Shown here: piece after piece, positions 28,400 to 38,468 of the stretch
Position numbering within the stretch: the first letter of the stretch is position 1
Layout: each line of letters begins with the position of its first letter
NCBI RefSeq assembly: GCF_016909185.1
Contig: NZ_JAFBFH010000032.1
Coordinates: 1-58,711 of the forward strand
Source of the DNA: Siminovitchia thermophila
Lineage (GTDB): Bacteria; Bacillota; Bacilli; Bacillales; Bacillaceae_C
Direction of reading: 5' to 3'
Length of the DNA stretch: 58,711 nt
Translations under genes and position numbers: made by a program
The notes under the pieces: model-generated
Database searches by the model: none
What the model was told of the DNA's origin: nothing
The model's input: the letters and a program-made list of their open reading frames with translations, nothing else

Positions 28400-29731
28400 T
28401 TGACGAAAATTTACGTGTTAGATACGAATGTCTTGCTTCAAGATCCGAATGCCGTATTTTCATTTCAAGATAATGAGATCGTCATTCCGGCTGTAGTATT
28501 GGAGGAACTCGATTCTAAAAAAAGGGATATGAGTGAAATCGGCAGGAATGCAAGACATGTTTCCAAATTGATTGACAGCTTCAGGAAGACGGGAAAATTG
28601 CATGAACAAATCATTCTCGAAAATGGCGGCACACTGAGAATTGAATTGAACCATAGATCCTTTCATCAACTGCAGGAGATTTTTCTTGAAAAAACAAATG
28701 ATAATCGCATACTCGCGGTGGCGAAGAATATCGCCATTGAAGAAGAGGGAAAGGAAGATGGAAAGCCGGTGATCATCGTAAGCAAAGATGCATTATTAAG
28801 GGTGAAAGCCGATGCTCTTGGCTTGCTTGCAGAAGATTTTTTGAGCGACCGGGTCGTTGAAGTCGAACACTTGTATACCGGAATGCAAGAAATTTTTGTC
28901 GATATCGACTGTTTAAGGATTTTTTACGAAAAGGGCGAAATATCCGCTTTGGATTTATCAGAAAAAAAGACCTTTTATCCAAATCAATTCGTCATCATGA
29001 AAGATGAAATGGGGAGCTCGTCTTCCGGGATTGGGATGGTCGATAAACGGGGAGCAAACATTAAAAAGCTCAAAAGCAGTTATGAGTCCATATGGGGAAT
29101 CAGACCAAGGAACGCTCAGCAAATGATGGCCGCAGAACTGCTCTTCCGAAATGATATCCAGCTTGTCACAATGATCGGCAAAGCCGGTACGGGAAAGACT
29201 TTGCTTGCACTGGCTGCAGGGTTAATGCAGACGGAAGACTTGCAGTCGTACAAAAAGCTGTTGGTGGCGCGCCCGATCGTTCCAGTTGGAAAGGATATCG
29301 GGTATTTGCCCGGAGAAAAACAAGAAAAATTACGGCCTTGGATGCAGCCGATATACGACAACCTTGAATATTTATTCAATACAAAAAAGCCGGGGGAACT
29401 CGATTCGATCCTCGCCGGAATGGGCTCAATAGAGGTAGAAGCGCTCACATATATTCGAGGAAGAAGCATTCCGGAGCAATTTATCATTATAGATGAAGCT
29501 CAAAATTTGACGAAGCATGAAGCAAAGACAATATTAACAAGGGTGGGAGAAAGAAGCAAAATTGTTTTGATGGGTGATCCGCAACAAATCGACCATCCTT
29601 ATTTGGATGAATACAACAACGGTTTGACATACGTATTGGAGAAGTTTAAAGGGGAAAGTGCGGCGGGGCATATTAAGCTTGTCAAAGGTGAAAGATCCCA
29701 ATTGGCGCAGCTTGCCGCTGACATATTATAA
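28400..29731 (+). CDS. ylaK: PhoH2-type PIN-ATPase protein YlaK
   Basis: The 443-residue protein joins an N-terminal PIN ribonuclease domain (acidic residue in VLDTNVLL, Asp8; IVSKDALLR) to a C-terminal PhoH ATPase with Walker A GKAGTGKT (260-267) and Walker B IIIDEAQN (about 350). PhoH2 proteins are RNA helicase-nucleases. The TTG start at 28400 has GGAGG seven bases before it. Position and architecture match B. subtilis YlaK. Confidence 0.93.
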   Translation: MTKIYVLDTNVLLQDPNAVFSFQDNEIVIPAVVLEELDSKKRDMSEIGRNARHVSKLIDSFRKTGKLHEQIILENGGTLRIELNHRSFHQLQEIFLEKTNDNRILAVAKNIAIEEEGKEDGKPVIIVSKDALLRVKADALGLLAEDFLSDRVVEVEHLYTGMQEIFVDIDCLRIFYEKGEISALDLSEKKTFYPNQFVIMKDEMGSSSSGIGMVDKRGANIKKLKSSYESIWGIRPRNAQQMMAAELLFRNDIQLVTMIGKAGTGKTLLALAAGLMQTEDLQSYKKLLVARPIVPVGKDIGYLPGEKQEKLRPWMQPIYDNLEYLFNTKKPGELDSILAGMGSIEVEALTYIRGRSIPEQFIIIDEAQNLTKHEAKTILTRVGERSKIVLMGDPQQIDHPYLDEYNNGLTYVLEKFKGESAAGHIKLVKGERSQLAQLAADIL

Positions 29732-29836
29732 GCCTTTTCCAAAAGTGATCATAATGACAAATATTCCTGAGAAGGACGAGATTTCAACAAGAGAGTAAAA
29801 GAGGATGCCCTTTTAGGGACTGAATTGGCCAATTAA

Positions 29837-29877
29837 GTGATCATTGCTCCGAATAAAATGATCGCTGTTTTTTATTC
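29837..29877 (+). terminator. Possible terminator of ylaK
   Basis: GTGATCATT and AAATGATCGC can form a 7 to 8 pair stem, followed by TGTTTTTT. It lies 105 bases after the stop. Confidence 0.5.
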
Positions 29878-30411
29878 ATTCCTGAACTCTTCAATGAGGA
29901 TGTGATGATGATCTGCCCTTTTCTTGCATACTTGAAAATAGAAGGAATCAGCGGATTGAAGTAGCATCTGGACGAATCCGCGGGCTGAAGAACCATTACA
30001 TATCGTAATCCATATGCGCTTTAGTGTTGTCTTGAAATGAAAAGCTCGCCATGTTTTGATCAATAATTTCCTCGGAAGCGGAATGGGCAGTTTGAAGAAT
30101 GAGGCAACTCATGCGCTTAACTGTCAGACAAGCCCCCGATTAGCGCTAACCAGAGTCCTCCCAGGGGGGAGAGACTCGCTTCAAGATTCATTCAATAGGC
30201 ACAATAAACTTCCTGCCGCTTTGTGACGCGGTAAACAAAACAAGCGATATCGCAAAGCGGTTTAAGATGCTAATCGTGATTCTCTGAATACTATCTTGAA
30301 AAAGAGCCACGCAGAAAAAGCGGAGCTTTTTCGAGGAGAGGGGGGCGCAACTGCGACAACGTCAGATTGTTTCTTGCCAATATTCATACAAAAGTTACAT
30401 AAAGAAAGAGT
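29878..30411. other. ORF-less region between ylaK and composite repeat 2
   Basis: No reading frame with a ribosome site was found. Visible are a CCTGCCGCTTTGTGACGCGG to CGCAAAGCGG inverted stretch near 30212-30260 and an AAAAAGCGGAGCTTTTTCGAGGAG hairpin (about 30314-30338), the latter resembling pieces of the CTCCTGCGGGA-type repeat. I regard it as decayed mobile sequence. Confidence 0.4.
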
Positions 30412-31041
30412 GCGGAACACAACTAAATCAGCTGATGAAAAAACGAACAATAAAGTGAAACTTCATTTAGTAGGAGTCTCTTACGGCATCTTACATGCGG
30501 GATAAAGTGAAACTTCATTCAAGGAATGCTTTTCTCCTTGAATGTTAGTTGAACCAATCGGGCATTTAGGTGCCGTTATCTCCCACTTAGCCCTTGTATA
30601 TTCACTCCAGATTTTGAAGTGGGGGTCTTACGGCACCTTACATGCGGGATAAAGTGAAACTTCATTCAAGGAATGCTTTTCTCCTTGAATGTTAGTTGAA
30701 CCAATCGGGCATTTAGGTGCCGTTATCTCCCACTTAGCCCTTTTATATTCATTCCAGATTTTGAAGTGGGGGTCTTACGGCACCTTACATGCCGGATAAA
30801 TGGTCCCTGTGTATAATACGCAAGCTTTTAGCGTAGTCAACATATGTGGACTCCTGCGGGAATAGCTCGAGCTGAAGGTCCCGCAGGAAAGCGACCTTTG
30901 TTTTCCGAGGAAGCTGAAGAGACCTGCGAAAAGCGCAATATGTAGACGTAGCGATGATAGGGATTTTTTTTACACAAATAAACCGAACAATTATAAATGA
31001 ATTGTTCGGCTTTTGCTATTTCGGATTTGCTTATGTCCCAG
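30412..31041. repeat. Composite repeat copy 2 (CTGGGACA-type ends)
   Basis: The left end reads GCGGAACACAACTAAATCAG, matching copy 3 except for the first bases, and the right end is TGTCCCAG (31034-31041). It holds three structured units: a first one with an internal deletion (30452-30505) and two nearly identical complete ones (30506-30652 and 30653-30799, period 147). Then come the TGTATAATACGCAAGC segment, the CTCCTGCGGGA block (30852 onward) and the CCGAACAATT/AATTGTTCGG hairpin with a T-run. The right end lies 18 bases from the ylaL stop. Confidence 0.8.
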
Positions 31042-31059
31042 CCTCGCATCTGTTTTACC

Positions 31060-31554
31060 CTATTCCACACGAAAACCTTTGACAAACTTAATCGGGTTAT
31101 TTCTATTGGACCCGTCTGAGTGTAACACATGTACAGGACCGTCTTCTCGAAGCGGCTTACCGTCTTTTGAAAAAGCAAGGATTAAATCATACGCGTTTTC
31201 AAGAGGATATGAAATGTCTTTTGAATCTGTTTCGATGACAAATGTTGAGGCATCCTTTTCAGGCTCGGCATTTTCCAAAAATGGTTTTAAAGAAATGCCG
31301 AAAGTGCCTGTCAGCAATTTCGTTTTTTCAAATTGCCGTTCTGATTTAAGGGTTGGCGGGGAAACATTTCCTTCTTTGATCACCCTGTCCCAATGTTTGG
31401 AGGCTACTGTAAATTCTTCTTCATCGTCCTCTTTATGGTCTTCCGAAAAATATGTATTCAAATCGATTTTGCGGTCATCGAAAATCCAAACACCCGCATC
31501 CAATGTGATTGGAAACTTGACCTTGCCTTTAATCGGGAGAATCGTATCCATCAT
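31060..31554 (-). CDS. ylaL: YlaL-like protein
   Basis: The 164-residue product begins MDTILPIKGKVKFPITLDAG and has VWIFDDRKIDL, an acidic stretch (EDHKEDDEEEF) and a C-terminal NPIKFVKGFRVE. It is soluble and without a signal peptide. Its place between ylaK and ylaN matches B. subtilis ylaL; the assignment is by position and a remembered N-terminal pattern. AAGGAGGTT precedes the ATG. The function is unknown. The neighbouring ylaM (glutaminase) of B. subtilis is absent. Confidence 0.65.
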   Translation of the reverse strand: MMDTILPIKGKVKFPITLDAGVWIFDDRKIDLNTYFSEDHKEDDEEEFTVASKHWDRVIKEGNVSPPTLKSERQFEKTKLLTGTFGISLKPFLENAEPEKDASTFVIETDSKDISYPLENAYDLILAFSKDGKPLREDGPVHVLHSDGSNRNNPIKFVKGFRVE

Positions 31555-31755
31555 TTAACCTCCTTCTTATCCTGGAGTAAGTATACCGAAAAACTTGCAA
31601 AAATAAAAGTTGTCCGCACTTATTGTTTCATAAGCATTTGTTTTTTTACGGAAGCTCTATTGTCATATTTCCACTTACCCCTTGCAATTTGCCTATATTA
31701 GGGTTAAAATTTACAGATAGTATTGTCTATTTGTCCGGAGACAGGGGGATAAAAT

Positions 31756-32043
31756 GTGGTGTCTGAAATGAAGATTGATCATCGGGAAAGGGCCTACGCT
31801 CTGCTCAAGGCAGACGCGGATAAGATTTTGCGTTTGATTCAGGTGCAAATGGACAACTTAACGATGCCCAAATGTCCTTTATACGAGGAAGTGTTGGATA
31901 CTCAGATGTTCGGCTTTTCTCGTGAAATAGACTTTGCCGTCCGCCTCGGACTTGTGGATGAAAAGGATGGCAAGGAATTGATATGTTCACTTGAAAGGCG
32001 GCTATCTGCTCTCCATGAGGCATTTACAGAAAGTGAAAAGTGA
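31756..32043 (+). CDS. ylaN: UPF0358 family protein YlaN
   Basis: The 95-residue helical protein has the well conserved block [20 protein letters not shown] and [20 protein letters not shown]. YlaN is needed for growth under low iron and has been linked to Fur in Bacillus and Staphylococcus. A GTG start at 31756 gives the N-terminus MVSEM, close to that of B. subtilis, with GGGGGA seven bases upstream. It is followed by a terminator before ftsW. Confidence 0.93.
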   Translation: MVSEMKIDHRERAYALLKADADKILRLIQVQMDNLTMPKCPLYEEVLDTQMFGFSREIDFAVRLGLVDEKDGKELICSLERRLSALHEAFTESEK

Positions 32044-32082
32044 GTGATTTTGTACAAGCATCATCACTATCGCCGCACTGTA

Positions 32083-32121
32083 AAACTCAAACAGTTTATT
32101 CGAAATTGTTTGGGTTTTTTT
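32083..32121 (+). terminator. Terminator of ylaN
   Basis: AAACTCAAACA (32083-32093) and TGTTTGGGTTT (32107-32117) pair with one wobble and are followed by T. Confidence 0.85.
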
Positions 32122-32190
32122 GTCCTATGGACAGACGTTTAGGTAGTATTCTTTTACTTTTTTACTCTATTAATAAATGGCGAAAATTGA

Positions 32191-33447
32191 ATGAAAGATT
32201 GGATGAAGAATATGCTGAAAAAAATACTGCGGTCATATGATTACTCGATCATCGCTGTTTATTTTCTGCTCTGCTTATTTGGATTAATCATGATTTATAG
32301 CGCCAGCATGGTGGTGGCTGTTCAGTGGTTTGGTTACCCGGCTGATTTTTTTTATGAAAAGCAGAAGATCAACCTGCTCGTTGGATTCTTGTTTTTTTTG
32401 TTTTTCGCCATTTTTCCATATAAAGCATACAAAAATAAAACCTTTCTCATTTCCATTACGTTAGCTGCGGTGCTTGGTTTATTTGCAGTTGTTTTGTTTG
32501 GACATGTCACAAATAACGCCCAAAGCTGGATTCAATTGGGGGCGCGAAAAATCCAGCCCTCCGAGTTCGCGAAGATAAGCGTCATTATATACTTATCCGC
32601 GGTATATTCAAAAAAGCAATCCTATATCAACCAACTCAATAAAGGGGTATTGCCCCCTTTGCTCTTTCTCGTTTTTGTCTGTTTTTTGATTGCAATGGAA
32701 CCAGATAATGGTACCGCGCTCATTACTTTATTAATCGGAATGACGATTATCGTCTGCTCGGGAATGCGATTTCGCACGATCATGAAGCTCGTCATGCTCG
32801 GATTGCTGTTAATTGCTGTCCTTTCTCCTTTCCTTATTTTAAAGTTCGAAAAGATTTTTACAGAAAATCGCATGGGCCGATTCGCGGGGTACTTGGACCC
32901 TTTTGGAACCGGGCAGAATGAGGGCTTTCAACTCGTAAACTCGTATTTGGCTATCGGTTCCGGCGGCTTAAAAGGGTTGGGGCTTGGTCAAAGTGTCCAA
33001 AAGCTAGGGTATTTGCCGGAAGCCCACACCGATTTTATTATGGCAATCATTGCAGAGGAACTTGGAGCATTTGGAGTCGCTTTTGTATTGGTTGGGCTTG
33101 GATATATCGTTTTGAGAGGCCTTTTTATCGCCACCAGAAGTAAGGATCCGTTTGGCGCTATGCTGGCGATTGGCATTTCATGCATGATTGGTATTCAATC
33201 CTTTATTAATTTGGGGGGAATGTCAGGCCTAATCCCGATAACGGGGGTTCCACTTCCTTTCATTAGTTATGGCGGATCATCCATTCTAGTATTATCCATT
33301 TTGATGGGAATTTTGGCTAATGTGGCCATGTTTAACAATTACGAAGAAAAATTCAAAGCCGAAAAAGCTGTTCCTGTACCACATGCTGAGCCTTCCCAGC
33401 CGAATGCCAATCGGAAATGGGGCGCTCAGCGGCGTACATTTAAATAA
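32191..33447 (+). CDS. ftsW: Cell division protein FtsW
   Basis: FtsW is the septal SEDS peptidoglycan glycosyltransferase. The 418-residue product has about ten membrane segments and SEDS features: MIYSASMVVAVQ near the start, ARKIQPSEFAK in the second loop, PEAHTDFIMAIIAEELG, and the C-terminal GVPLPFISYGGSSIL. Position between ylaN and pycA matches ylaO/ftsW. The start is not certain: no strong ribosome site precedes the ATG at 32191, and the ATG at 32212 is possible. A 35-residue hydrophilic tail ends in RRTFK. Confidence 0.93.
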   Translation: MKDWMKNMLKKILRSYDYSIIAVYFLLCLFGLIMIYSASMVVAVQWFGYPADFFYEKQKINLLVGFLFFLFFAIFPYKAYKNKTFLISITLAAVLGLFAVVLFGHVTNNAQSWIQLGARKIQPSEFAKISVIIYLSAVYSKKQSYINQLNKGVLPPLLFLVFVCFLIAMEPDNGTALITLLIGMTIIVCSGMRFRTIMKLVMLGLLLIAVLSPFLILKFEKIFTENRMGRFAGYLDPFGTGQNEGFQLVNSYLAIGSGGLKGLGLGQSVQKLGYLPEAHTDFIMAIIAEELGAFGVAFVLVGLGYIVLRGLFIATRSKDPFGAMLAIGISCMIGIQSFINLGGMSGLIPITGVPLPFISYGGSSILVLSILMGILANVAMFNNYEEKFKAEKAVPVPHAEPSQPNANRKWGAQRRTFK

Positions 33448-33476
33448 ATGGTTATTATAGAAAGGGAGAATTGTGG

Positions 33477-36400
33477 ATGAAGAATATTAATAAAGTACTG
33501 GTTGCCAACAGGGGGGAAATCGCCATCCGGGTATTCAGGGCCTGTACAGAGCTCAACATCCGGACGGTGGCCGTCTATTCCCGCGAAGACTCCGGGTCCT
33601 ACCACCGCTATAAAGCGGATGAAGCCTATTTGGTCGGCGAAGGAAAAAAACCTATAGATGCTTATTTAGATATTGAAGGCATCATTGACATTGCGAAAAG
33701 GGCCGGAGTGGATGCCATTCACCCTGGGTATGGATTCCTTTCCGAAAACATTGATTTTGCCAGACGGTGCGAAGAAGAGGGACTCATCTTCATCGGACCG
33801 GCTGTCAAACACCTCGATATGTTCGGGGATAAAGTAAAAGCCAAGCACCAGGCCATCTTGGCGGGGATCCCAGTTATCCCGGGAAGCGATGGGCCTGCAG
33901 AAACCCTTGAAGAAGCGGCCGCATTCGGTAATGACCATGGATACCCAATTATGGTAAAGGCGGCTCTTGGCGGCGGTGGACGCGGTATGAGGATTGTGCG
34001 TTCGCGCGGAGAGCTAAAGGAAGCTTACGAGCGGGCCAAATCGGAAGCAAAAGCCGCTTTTGGAAATGATGAAGTATATGTCGAAAAATTAATTGAAAAT
34101 CCGAAGCATATTGAAGTCCAGATTTTGGGAGATGCCAAAGGCGATATCATTCATTTGTTTGAAAGGGATTGCTCCGTCCAAAGACGCCATCAAAAAGTTG
34201 TTGAAACGGCACCATGCGTATCGCTTTCAGACCATATGCGCGAAAGAATTTGCGATGCGGCGGTTACCCTCATGAAAAATGTCGGGTACATAAATGCCGG
34301 AACGGTAGAGTTCCTTGTTTCAGGCAATGAGTTTTACTTTATTGAAGTGAATCCAAGAATCCAGGTGGAACATACGATTACAGAAATGATCACCGGGATT
34401 GACATCGTCCAATCACAAATCCTGATTGCGGAAGGGCATTCCCTGCATGGAGAAACAATTCAGATTCCAAAGCAGGAACATATTAAGATGAACGGTTTTG
34501 CCATTCAGTCACGTGTCACAACTGAAGATCCGCTTAACGACTTCATGCCTGACACCGGTAAGATCATGGCATATCGTTCTGGCGGTGGATTTGGCGTCCG
34601 TCTTGATGCAGGTAACGGCTTTCAAGGGGCTGTCATTACCCCGTTTTATGATTCGCTGCTTGTAAAAGTATCGACCCAAGCGCTCACCTTCAGGCAGGCT
34701 GCGGCAAAAATGGTCAGAAATCTGAAAGAATTTCGCATTAGGGGAATAAAAACAAATATTCCATTTTTGATCAATGTCATGGAACATGAAAAGTTCATTA
34801 CGGGTGAATATGATACTTCTTTTATTGATGAGACGCCGGAATTGTTTTCTTTTGAGGAGAGCAAAGACCGCGGAACAAAAATGCTCTCATATATTGGAAC
34901 GGTCACGGTAAATGGTTTCCCTGGAATTGAAACGACGAAAAAACCGGTTTTTCCGGATCCGCGCATACCCAAAATACCTGCGGGCCAATCAGTGCCACCC
35001 GGAACAAAGCAAATTTTGGAACAACAAGGTGCAGAAGGGCTTGTTAATTGGGTAAAAAATCAGAATAGAGTGCTTGTAAGCGATACAACTTTTCGCGATG
35101 CCCACCAGTCGTTGCTTGCCACTCGTGTCAGAACCCGTGATATGTTGCAAGTGGCAGAGCCGACAGCACAACTTCTTCCAGGACTGTTCTCCTTGGAAAT
35201 GTGGGGAGGGGCCACGTTTGATGTTGCGTACCGGTTTTTGAAAGAAGACCCGTGGGAGCGCCTTCAAGTACTTCGGAAGAAGATTCCGAATTTGCTTTTT
35301 CAAATGCTTTTCCGCGGCTCGAACGCCGTCGGATATAAAAACTATCCTGATAACGTCATCCGTGAGTTTATCAGATTATCCGCTGATGCAGGCATTGACG
35401 TTTTTCGGATTTTTGACAGCCTTAACTGGGTCAAGGGAATGGAAGTGGCAATCGATTCTGTCCGCGCATCAGGGAAAATTGCCCAAGCGGCTATTTGTTA
35501 TACCGGGGACATCAACGATCCGGCAAGGTCCAAGTATGATGTCAATTATTATAAGCAGCTCGCCAAAGAATTGGAAGCTCAGGGTGCCCATATTCTGGCC
35601 ATTAAAGATATGGCTGGCTTATTAAAGCCCGAAGCGGCTTACCGCCTTATTTCCGAATTGAAGGGTATAGTCGATGTGCCAATTCATCTGCACATGCATG
35701 ATACGAGCGGCAACGGAATCTTTACGTATACGAAAGCCATTGAAGCGGGTGTCGACATTATTGACACGGCTTTGGGATCGGTTGCGGGGCTTACATCCCA
35801 GCCCAGTTTGAATTCGCTTTACTATGCCCTGGAGGGAACAGACAGGCAGCCAGATGTGTCGATTGATGATGTGGAAAAGCTTTCCTACTATTGGGAGGAT
35901 GTCCGCAAATATTACCAGCACTTCGAAAGCGGCATGCTTGCTCCTCATTCAGAAGTATACCGTCATGAGATGCCGGGCGGACAATATAGCAACTTGCAAC
36001 AACAGGCGAAAGCGGTTGGGCTTGGAAGCCGCTGGGATGAAGTAAAAGATATGTACCGCCGGGTAAACTTGATGTTTGGAGATATCGTCAAAGTGACACC
36101 TTCATCCAAGGTGGTCGGGGATATGGCGCTCTTTATGGTGCAAAACGATTTGACGGAGGAATCTGTCCTTGAAAAAGGCATGACAATCGACTTTCCTGAT
36201 TCGGTTATTGAACTGTTTGAAGGATACCTCGGACAGCCTTACGGCGGCTTTCCGAAAGATTTGCAGCGAGTCATTTTAAAGAAACGCAAGCCTATTACCG
36301 TACGCCCTGGAGAGCTGCTTGAAGATATCGATTTTGCCGCGTTAAAAGCCCAGTTGGCACAAGAGGTCGGAGGTACCGTTTCTGAGTATGATGTAATGGC

Positions 36401-36914
36401 CTACGCCCTGTACCCGAAAGTAATCCTTGAGTATTTTCAAACCATCAACCAATTTGGAAATATTTCGGTTATCGACACGCCCACATTTTTTCACGGAATG
36501 AGATTGGGAGAAGAAATCGAAGTAGAAATCGAAACAGGAAAGACATTGATCGTCAAGCTCGTATCAATCGGCCAATCACAGCCGGATGGAACCCGGACAG
36601 TTTATTTCGAGCTAAATGGCCAGCCGCGTGAAATTATCATTAAAGATGAAAGCATCAAGTCGACCGTTATCGCAAAGCGGAAGGCGGATCCGAAAAATGA
36701 AGCTGAAATCGCTGCCACCATGCCTGGAACGGTGCTAAAAGTGCTTGTTGCCAAAGGAGAGGCCGTGAAAAAAGGCGATCATCTCATTATCACCGAAGCA
36801 ATGAAAATGGAGACAACCGTACAGGCGCCTTTCTCTGGAACGATCAAAGATATTTACGTCAAAAGCGGCGAGGCGATCCAAACAGGCGATTTGCTTATCG
36901 AGATGGAAAAATAA
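33477..36914 (+). CDS. pycA: Pyruvate carboxylase
   Basis: The biotin enzyme converts pyruvate to oxaloacetate, which refills the TCA cycle. The 1145 residues hold the biotin carboxylase domain (ANRGEIAIRVFRA at the start, KAALGGGGRGMR as the ATP-grasp loop, EVNPRIQVEHT), the carboxyltransferase domain (SDTTFRDAHQSLLATRVRT, near residue 535) and the biotinyl domain (EAMKMET near residue 1108). The ATG at 33477 has GGGAG eight bases before it; the TTG at 33471 is not supported. It lies beside the pdh and cta loci, so pyruvate enters both from the same region. Confidence 0.97.
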   Translation: MKNINKVLVANRGEIAIRVFRACTELNIRTVAVYSREDSGSYHRYKADEAYLVGEGKKPIDAYLDIEGIIDIAKRAGVDAIHPGYGFLSENIDFARRCEEEGLIFIGPAVKHLDMFGDKVKAKHQAILAGIPVIPGSDGPAETLEEAAAFGNDHGYPIMVKAALGGGGRGMRIVRSRGELKEAYERAKSEAKAAFGNDEVYVEKLIENPKHIEVQILGDAKGDIIHLFERDCSVQRRHQKVVETAPCVSLSDHMRERICDAAVTLMKNVGYINAGTVEFLVSGNEFYFIEVNPRIQVEHTITEMITGIDIVQSQILIAEGHSLHGETIQIPKQEHIKMNGFAIQSRVTTEDPLNDFMPDTGKIMAYRSGGGFGVRLDAGNGFQGAVITPFYDSLLVKVSTQALTFRQAAAKMVRNLKEFRIRGIKTNIPFLINVMEHEKFITGEYDTSFIDETPELFSFEESKDRGTKMLSYIGTVTVNGFPGIETTKKPVFPDPRIPKIPAGQSVPPGTKQILEQQGAEGLVNWVKNQNRVLVSDTTFRDAHQSLLATRVRTRDMLQVAEPTAQLLPGLFSLEMWGGATFDVAYRFLKEDPWERLQVLRKKIPNLLFQMLFRGSNAVGYKNYPDNVIREFIRLSADAGIDVFRIFDSLNWVKGMEVAIDSVRASGKIAQAAICYTGDINDPARSKYDVNYYKQLAKELEAQGAHILAIKDMAGLLKPEAAYRLISELKGIVDVPIHLHMHDTSGNGIFTYTKAIEAGVDIIDTALGSVAGLTSQPSLNSLYYALEGTDRQPDVSIDDVEKLSYYWEDVRKYYQHFESGMLAPHSEVYRHEMPGGQYSNLQQQAKAVGLGSRWDEVKDMYRRVNLMFGDIVKVTPSSKVVGDMALFMVQNDLTEESVLEKGMTIDFPDSVIELFEGYLGQPYGGFPKDLQRVILKKRKPITVRPGELLEDIDFAALKAQLAQEVGGTVSEYDVMAYALYPKVILEYFQTINQFGNISVIDTPTFFHGMRLGEEIEVEIETGKTLIVKLVSIGQSQPDGTRTVYFELNGQPREIIIKDESIKSTVIAKRKADPKNEAEIAATMPGTVLKVLVAKGEAVKKGDHLIITEAMKMETTVQAPFSGTIKDIYVKSGEAIQTGDLLIEMEK

Positions 36915-36927
36915 TATCCCGAGCGCA

Positions 36928-36962
36928 AAAAACTTGCACACGAACATCATGTGCAAGTTTTT
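36928..36962. terminator. Bidirectional terminator between pycA and ctaA
   Basis: AAAAACTTGCACA (36928-36940) and TGTGCAAGTTTTT (36950-36962) pair perfectly over 13 bases around a nine-base loop. Confidence 0.95.
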
Positions 36963-37931
36963 TCATTGCTGCGTAATCATTTTAGATGATTTCAGTTCAC
37001 CCGGCGTTGTTTCTTGTACAGGTGCATATTCCACGCCTGGTCTTGAAAATAACATAATAAAATAACTAAGTAAACCAAAGAGGCAGGTAATAAAGAGGGC
37101 ATGCGCAAGGGCAACGTAAATATTCAATTCCGTTAACACAACGACAGCACCAGCCGCTACTTGCAAGGTAACCAGAATGAAGGCTACAATCCACCCCATA
37201 TACACGACTCTTTGATTTTTATAATGCTTTACGGCCATCCATGTGATATAACCAATCCAAATAAAAATGAGTCCGGCCATTACGCGGTGGCCCATTTGAA
37301 TCCACTCATACATATTGGATGGAAGCGCCAGTAGAGACCCGTTCGAACATAAAGGCCAATCACTGCAAATAAGGCTTGCGTCGGTATGGCGGACGAGCGC
37401 GCCTGTATAAACGACAATATAACTGTATATGGTGACACCGACCGTATGATATTTCATCCTTTTATCTATTTGCAATTTCGTTGTATCGAACTTTTTATCC
37501 ACTTCAAAAATCAACAGTGTCAATAAAAAGACAGAAGCAAAAGAAATAAGGGAAATACCGAAATGAAGCGCTAAAACAAATTTTGATTGCCCCCATACAA
37601 CTGCAGCCGCACCGATTAATGCTTGTAAAATAAGAAAAAAGACAGAAAGGACCGCGAGCGGCTTCGTTTCTCTTTTGTCTCCGATCGCTTTCCAAGCCCA
37701 GATGGAAAGAATAACAACCATAATGGCTGCAGATCCGGAAACAACCCGGTGGGCCAGTTCAATGATCAGTTCTGCATTGATATTTGATGGAATCAGTTCG
37801 CCATTGCAAAGGGGCCATGATCTTCCACAGCCGAGTGAAGAACCTGTCTTTGTCACTAAAGCTCCCCCGAGCAAGACGAAGACCATGACCACCGTCGAGA
37901 GAACGGCGAACCATTTTAATTTCCGGTGCAA
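36963..37931 (-). CDS. ctaA: Heme A synthase
   Basis: CtaA oxidises the methyl group of heme O to give heme A for the caa3 oxidase; it acts in the membrane. The 322-residue product has eight predicted helices. A cysteine pair lies in [10 protein letters not shown] (Cys35 and Cys42) and another in LICSDWPLC, and heme-binding histidines occur in [14 protein letters not shown] and [12 protein letters not shown] start at 37931 follows AGGTGA by five bases. It is divergent from ctaB, as in other Bacilli. Confidence 0.95.
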   Translation of the reverse strand: MHRKLKWFAVLSTVVMVFVLLGGALVTKTGSSLGCGRSWPLCNGELIPSNINAELIIELAHRVVSGSAAIMVVILSIWAWKAIGDKRETKPLAVLSVFFLILQALIGAAAVVWGQSKFVLALHFGISLISFASVFLLTLLIFEVDKKFDTTKLQIDKRMKYHTVGVTIYSYIVVYTGALVRHTDASLICSDWPLCSNGSLLALPSNMYEWIQMGHRVMAGLIFIWIGYITWMAVKHYKNQRVVYMGWIVAFILVTLQVAAGAVVVLTELNIYVALAHALFITCLFGLLSYFIMLFSRPGVEYAPVQETTPGELKSSKMITQQ

Positions 37932-38138
37932 ATTTTCACCTACTTACTATAAGAGATTTTATTTTCATGGAACGTTCAGCAACAATAATTTCAATAACGA
38001 TAGTACCTAATCATGCTCCAAAAAACAACCGACAAATTTGTTAACATCGCTTTCACTATTGAAAAACTTGAAATTACAGGGTTTTTTTGCTAGAAATGAT
38101 ATATAGTATGCTCCATAAACTGATCAAAAAAGATTGCT

Positions 38139-38181
38139 GCCGACACACTTTTGACAAAATGGCCGACACACTTTTGACAAA
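38139..38181 (+). repeat. Tandem 23-bp repeat in the ctaA-ctaB divergent region
   Basis: GCCGACACACTTTTGACAAA occurs twice, at 38139-38158 and 38162-38181, period 23. Each copy contains TTGACA, so each could act as a -35 or as a binding site for a regulator. AAAGATTG follows or precedes both. In B. subtilis this region is controlled by ResD and CcpA; no cre site was seen here. Confidence 0.7.
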
Positions 38182-38468
38182 GATTGTGGCGAAAGCAATA
38201 TATAAATGGTTGCATAATATGCTTAAATATAAAATGGAAAGTAGCAATGGCCTGAGGGAAAAAATGCTTTAAACCTGATAGTTCGGATTTTCGGATGCAT
38301 TATGGTACAATACAAAGTGCACCAGCATACCTACATAACATATTGAAAAAACAGGAAAATAAGTGAACAAATACTGAAAAATGAACATAATAAGGGAAAA
38401 TTGCATCATTTTGGACTATAGTAAGGGTAAAGCAATCAAGTTTATAAAGGGAGAGAGGTGGAAGAATA

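Noticed and set aside
29872-30063. 63-codon minus-strand frame after ylaK
   Set aside because: No ribosome site, no recognisable family, and it overlaps a terminator.
30452-30799. Tandem repeats as a CRISPR array
   Set aside because: Units are about 145 bases, contiguous, with no unique spacers, and no cas genes are nearby.
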